DNA from: Bacteroidales bacterium UBA2939
GTDB lineage: Bacteria > Bacteroidota > Bacteroidia > Bacteroidales > P3
Direction: 5' to 3'
DNA: 39,413 bases
Assembly (NCBI GenBank): GCA_002349055.1
Contig: DECD01000040.1
Coordinates: 1-39,413 of the forward strand
In this document: positions 36,629 to 39,413 of the stretch, piece by piece
Layout: every line of letters begins with the position of its first letter
Numbering within the stretch: position 1 is the first letter of the stretch
Notes under the pieces: model-generated
Database searches by the model: none
What the model was told of the DNA's origin: nothing
Seen by the model: the letters and a program-made list of their open reading frames with translations, nothing else
Made by a program: the position numbers and the translations under genes

Positions 36629-37999
36629 CTAAATAAAAATATATCTCAGCACAAAGAGTATCGCCAGTACCCACATGGTGGGGGTGATGCTCTTGAAGTT
36701 GCCACACAGGGCGTTGAGAAGCACATAGCTTATCAGACCGATGAGGATGCCGTCGCTGATACTGAAGCTGAAAGGCATCACCACCATCGCGATGAAGGCC
36801 GGAAGCGCCTCGACGGGGTCTTTCCAGTCAATTTTCAACACGGGTGTCATCATCATCATGCCCACCACGATGAGCGCAGGGGCTGTGGCGGCCGACGGGA
36901 TGGCCAGGAAGAGCGGCGCAAAGAGGATCGCGATGGCGAAGAAGATGGCGGTGGAGAAAGCGGTGAGACCTGTACGGCCACCGTCGGCCACGCCGGCGGC
37001 GCTCTCCACATAGGTGGTCGTGGTGCTGGTGCCGAGGGCGGCTCCGCAGATGGTACCTATCGAGTCGGCCATGAAGCATTCGTTGATGCCGTCGACATTG
37101 CCCTCCTTGTCTACGTAACCGGCCTTCTCGCTCACCCCGATGACGGTGCCCATCGTGTCGAAGATGTCGAGGAAAAGGAAGGTGAAGAGCACCACTATCA
37201 TGTCGAGAACACCTTTGGCATCGGTGAGCTCGCTCCAGGTGAACTGGAAGGCAATATCCTTGATGCTCGGCGGCACCGAGACGATGCCGTTCAGCGAGGT
37301 GAGGGCCACACGGCTCACAGCGCCATCCGCACCCAAAACATTGTATATTGGGATGAGCCCTAGCGCCGTGGTGGCGATGATACCCCAGAGGATGCCACCG
37401 CGGACACCTTTCATCACCAAGGCACCCGTGACGATAACACCTAGAATACCCAGCAGGGCGGTGCCGCTGAAGGAGCCGTCGGGCAGCTTGAAGGCGAGGG
37501 TAACCAAGGTAGGCCCCTGACCTACGATGCCGGCGTTCTGGAAGCCTAGGAAGGCTATGATAAGGCCAATGCCGGCACCCACGGCATATTTCAGCGACAG
37601 CGGGAGGGCGTCGACAATCCACTTGCGCACATTGGTAAGCGTAAGGATGACAAACACAATACCTTCGATGAACACCGCTGTCAACGCAAACTGCCAGCTA
37701 TGGCCCATAGCTATGCAGACGGTGTAGACGAAGAACGTGTTAAGCCCCATGCCGGGAGCGAGGGCGAAGGGCTTCTTGGCGATGAAGGCCATCGCCAGCG
37801 TGCCTATGGTGGCGGCGAGGGCTGTGGCGGTGAAGACGGCGCCGTTGGCTTTCGACATCTCGCCGCCCAGCGCATCAAAGACATTGGGATTCACAGCCAG
37901 GATATAGGCCATCGTGAGGAAGGTAGTCAGCCCGGCGAGAATCTCCGTCCTGACACTGTGCTTTTCAGGGTCAACCCCCAGCCATTTCAAAAATTTCAT
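36629..37999 (-). CDS. Adenine/guanine/hypoxanthine permease (NCS2 family, AzgA/PbuG type)
   Basis: 456 aa, about 12 or more membrane segments. The start MKFLKWLGVDPEKHSVRTEI followed by LAGLTTFLTMAYILAVNP is the hallmark of AzgA/PbuG-type purine permeases, with GMGLNTFFVYTV and a central FLFLDIFDTMGTVIGV as conserved transport motifs. It imports purine bases with protons. The C-terminal end (VLAILFVLRYIFI) is normal. No purine riboswitch is visible upstream. It converges with nothing and is a stand-alone unit. Confidence 0.93.
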   Translation of the reverse strand: MKFLKWLGVDPEKHSVRTEILAGLTTFLTMAYILAVNPNVFDALGGEMSKANGAVFTATALAATIGTLAMAFIAKKPFALAPGMGLNTFFVYTVCIAMGHSWQFALTAVFIEGIVFVILTLTNVRKWIVDALPLSLKYAVGAGIGLIIAFLGFQNAGIVGQGPTLVTLAFKLPDGSFSGTALLGILGVIVTGALVMKGVRGGILWGIIATTALGLIPIYNVLGADGAVSRVALTSLNGIVSVPPSIKDIAFQFTWSELTDAKGVLDMIVVLFTFLFLDIFDTMGTVIGVSEKAGYVDKEGNVDGINECFMADSIGTICGAALGTSTTTTYVESAAGVADGGRTGLTAFSTAIFFAIAILFAPLFLAIPSAATAPALIVVGMMMMTPVLKIDWKDPVEALPAFIAMVVMPFSFSISDGILIGLISYVLLNALCGNFKSITPTMWVLAILFVLRYIFI

Positions 38000-38264
38000 A
38001 GTTGCTTTTTTCGTCGCTTACTACAACGACATAATCCTCCGTTTATTGCACAACCATACAATGAAACTGTCCATTAGCAAATCCCCTTACTAACTAATTC
38101 ACGAATTAACACATTCACGAATACACTAACGCATTCTGCCTGCTTTGCAGGCTTTGAGCACCACTGAAATTAATCAAATCAAGCGAAAAACACATTCTCA
38201 CATTCACGAATTCATTCACACATTTTTAAAGCGCATTCCCACATTCTGACCCTCATCCCATTTT
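38000..38264. other. Intergenic region with a short hairpin and repeated ACATTCACGAA words
   Basis: No gene seen. GCCTGC-TTT-GCAGGC at 38138-38152 is a perfect 6-bp hairpin, possibly the terminator of the ATPase gene on the minus strand, though without a clear T-run. ATTCACGAA recurs three times (about 38097, 38113 and 38203). No riboswitch or promoter consensus found. Confidence 0.5.
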
Positions 38265-39413
38265 TTACCGTCGGCTTTCCATCCATCGTTTCAACAAGAA
38301 AGAGCAATGGTACGGGAACGTGTAGAACTTGCCGTTGAAGCCAATGTTTTGGTGGCTCAGTTTGATTCCCCATTTTACATCAGGATAGCTGTTTCTGTCG
38401 ATTAGTTTGTTCAATGACGGAGTGGCACCCGTAGTGGCTTTCACTTCCACAGGGATAAGCGTCGTGCTGTCGCGGACAAAGAAATCCATCTCCAGCTGGG
38501 CATTCTCCGTCTTGTAGTAATAAAGCTGGTAGCCCTGCTTGGCCAACGCTTCCGATACGATGTTCTCATACACGGCACCTTTGTACACACCGAGATTGCG
38601 GTTCTGCCGAAGGTCCATGCTCGATTCCTCGTCCAATGCCGCCATAAGCAGACCGTTGTCGTGGTAATAGAGTTTATACTTGCTTTCGTCATAGTTGCCT
38701 TTCAGCGGCAACTCCGGAAAATTCAGGCAGTGGCACACATTGACAATGCCGGCATCTCTCAACCATTCCACACATCCTGCATACTCGCGGCTGCGGGCGT
38801 TTTTGGCCACCTTGGTTATCTGGAATTTCTTGTTTTCTTTGGCCAGAAACACGGGAATGTTCCTGTAAACACTTCTAATTTTGGCCTTGTCGAGACCTTG
38901 GGCGTATTTGATAATATCCTCCTCGTAGTCGGCCAACAACTGACGTTGCAGCGGCAGCACGTTCGAGAAATTCCCCTCATTGATGAAGGTGGCAACCACA
39001 TCCGGCATCCCGCCCGTGACAACGTAGTCAAGAAACAGAGAATCCAGTCGTCGCATCTCAAGGTCGTTGAAAGGCTGAAGGTCAATCAGGTGCGACAGCA
39101 GCATCTCAACAAAGTCATCGTCATATCCTTTCGCCCACAGAAACTCCTCGAAGTCCATCGAATACATCATAACATCAGTCTTGTACCCTACGCTGTTTGA
39201 AGTGATGTCCTTGTAGTTCAGCCCCATCATCGAACCGGAACAGATAACATCATATCGGCCATCCTCCTTGAAGAATTTGAGCGATGTAGCGCAGTCGGGA
39301 TATTCCTGTAGTTCATCAAAGAAAATCAATGTATCCCCTTCAATAAACTTGGCATTGGGATTGAGAAACGATATTTGCTTGACGACAGCATCCACATTGT
39401 ACCCTTCTGAGAA
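38265..39413 (-). CDS. ATPase with DUF4143 (AAA_14 family), N-terminus beyond the window
   Basis: The frame is open to the last base; 382 residues are visible. The Walker A region lies off the window. Visible features are the Walker B LIFFDELQEYP, the sensor-like VICSGSMMGL, the DUF4143 region (middle and end) with VYENIVSEALAKQGYQLYYY and the nuclease-like MDFFVRDSTTLIPVEVKATT (PD-(D/E)XK style E-x-K). These Bacteroidota proteins are common, and their function is not established. The GTG at 39393-39395 is only a possible internal start. Confidence 0.88.
   Translation of the reverse strand, partial: FSEGYNVDAVVKQISFLNPNAKFIEGDTLIFFDELQEYPDCATSLKFFKEDGRYDVICSGSMMGLNYKDITSNSVGYKTDVMMYSMDFEEFLWAKGYDDDFVEMLLSHLIDLQPFNDLEMRRLDSLFLDYVVTGGMPDVVATFINEGNFSNVLPLQRQLLADYEEDIIKYAQGLDKAKIRSVYRNIPVFLAKENKKFQITKVAKNARSREYAGCVEWLRDAGIVNVCHCLNFPELPLKGNYDESKYKLYYHDNGLLMAALDEESSMDLRQNRNLGVYKGAVYENIVSEALAKQGYQLYYYKTENAQLEMDFFVRDSTTLIPVEVKATTGATPSLNKLIDRNSYPDVKWGIKLSHQNIGFNGKFYTFPYHCSFLLKRWMESRR

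Noticed and set aside
38138..38152. Riboswitch upstream of the purine permease
   Set aside because: No purine aptamer core or three-way junction was found; the hairpin is a simple 6-bp stem.

Overview
The window is a Bacteroidota (Bacteroidales-type) chromosome carrying a compact, essentially complete prophage of about 23.6 kb. The organism call rests on a BspA-like leucine-rich-repeat surface protein, a DUF4369/TlpA-like thioredoxin, Bacteroides-type promoters (TTTG, 19 bp, TAnnTTTG), weak Shine-Dalgarno signals, and the gene set right of the prophage.

Layout. 1-1903: a secreted thioredoxin-like gene followed by the first 231 codons of a large bspA-like gene. 1904-25533: the prophage, inserted inside the bspA-like gene; its other 1395 codons resume at 25531 and end at 29718. 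Joining the flanks at the shared ACA codon restores one open frame of about 1626 codons with a canonical LRR at the joint, so the insertion is precise and in principle reversible. 29929-36486: host genes, all on the minus strand: a small lipoprotein, the ABC-F ATPase EttA, a RelA/SpoT-domain protein, a diacylglycerol-kinase-like protein, and a partner-switching module (STAS antagonist, HATPase anti-sigma-like kinase, HAMP-PP2C phosphatase) with a 63-bp tandem repeat array in it. 36629-37999: a purine permease. 38265-39413: a DUF4143-type ATPase cut by the window end.

Prophage. Nearly all genes are on the minus strand and read from the right: a small gene next to a large serine recombinase; two unknown genes behind a strong host-type promoter; a plus-strand pair (small membrane peptide, HNH nuclease); a putative replication initiator with iteron-like repeats; terminase small and large subunits, HK97-type portal, prohead protease and major capsid protein; connector and tail genes; a tail chaperone with a -1 frameshift site; tape measure; a large tail protein; a tail-fibre-like protein; a holin-like protein; two orphan adenine methyltransferases; and small unknowns. 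I see no endolysin and no recognisable repressor.

Regulation is the most striking part. An ACTATTTATA motif, often preceded by GNCG and a terminator hairpin, lies 19-32 nt before eight phage transcription-unit starts, always in the gene's orientation. A ninth copy precedes only a terminator, which suggests a small RNA. A separate set of three host-type promoters shares AAAAGTTTGGTA and a 19-bp spacer; these sit before the integrase-side, unknown-pair and replication genes. So the phage seems to have an early/lysogenic set of ordinary promoters and a late set marked by the new motif. A duplicated structured element of about 80 nt, found after the capsid and replication genes, is also unexplained.
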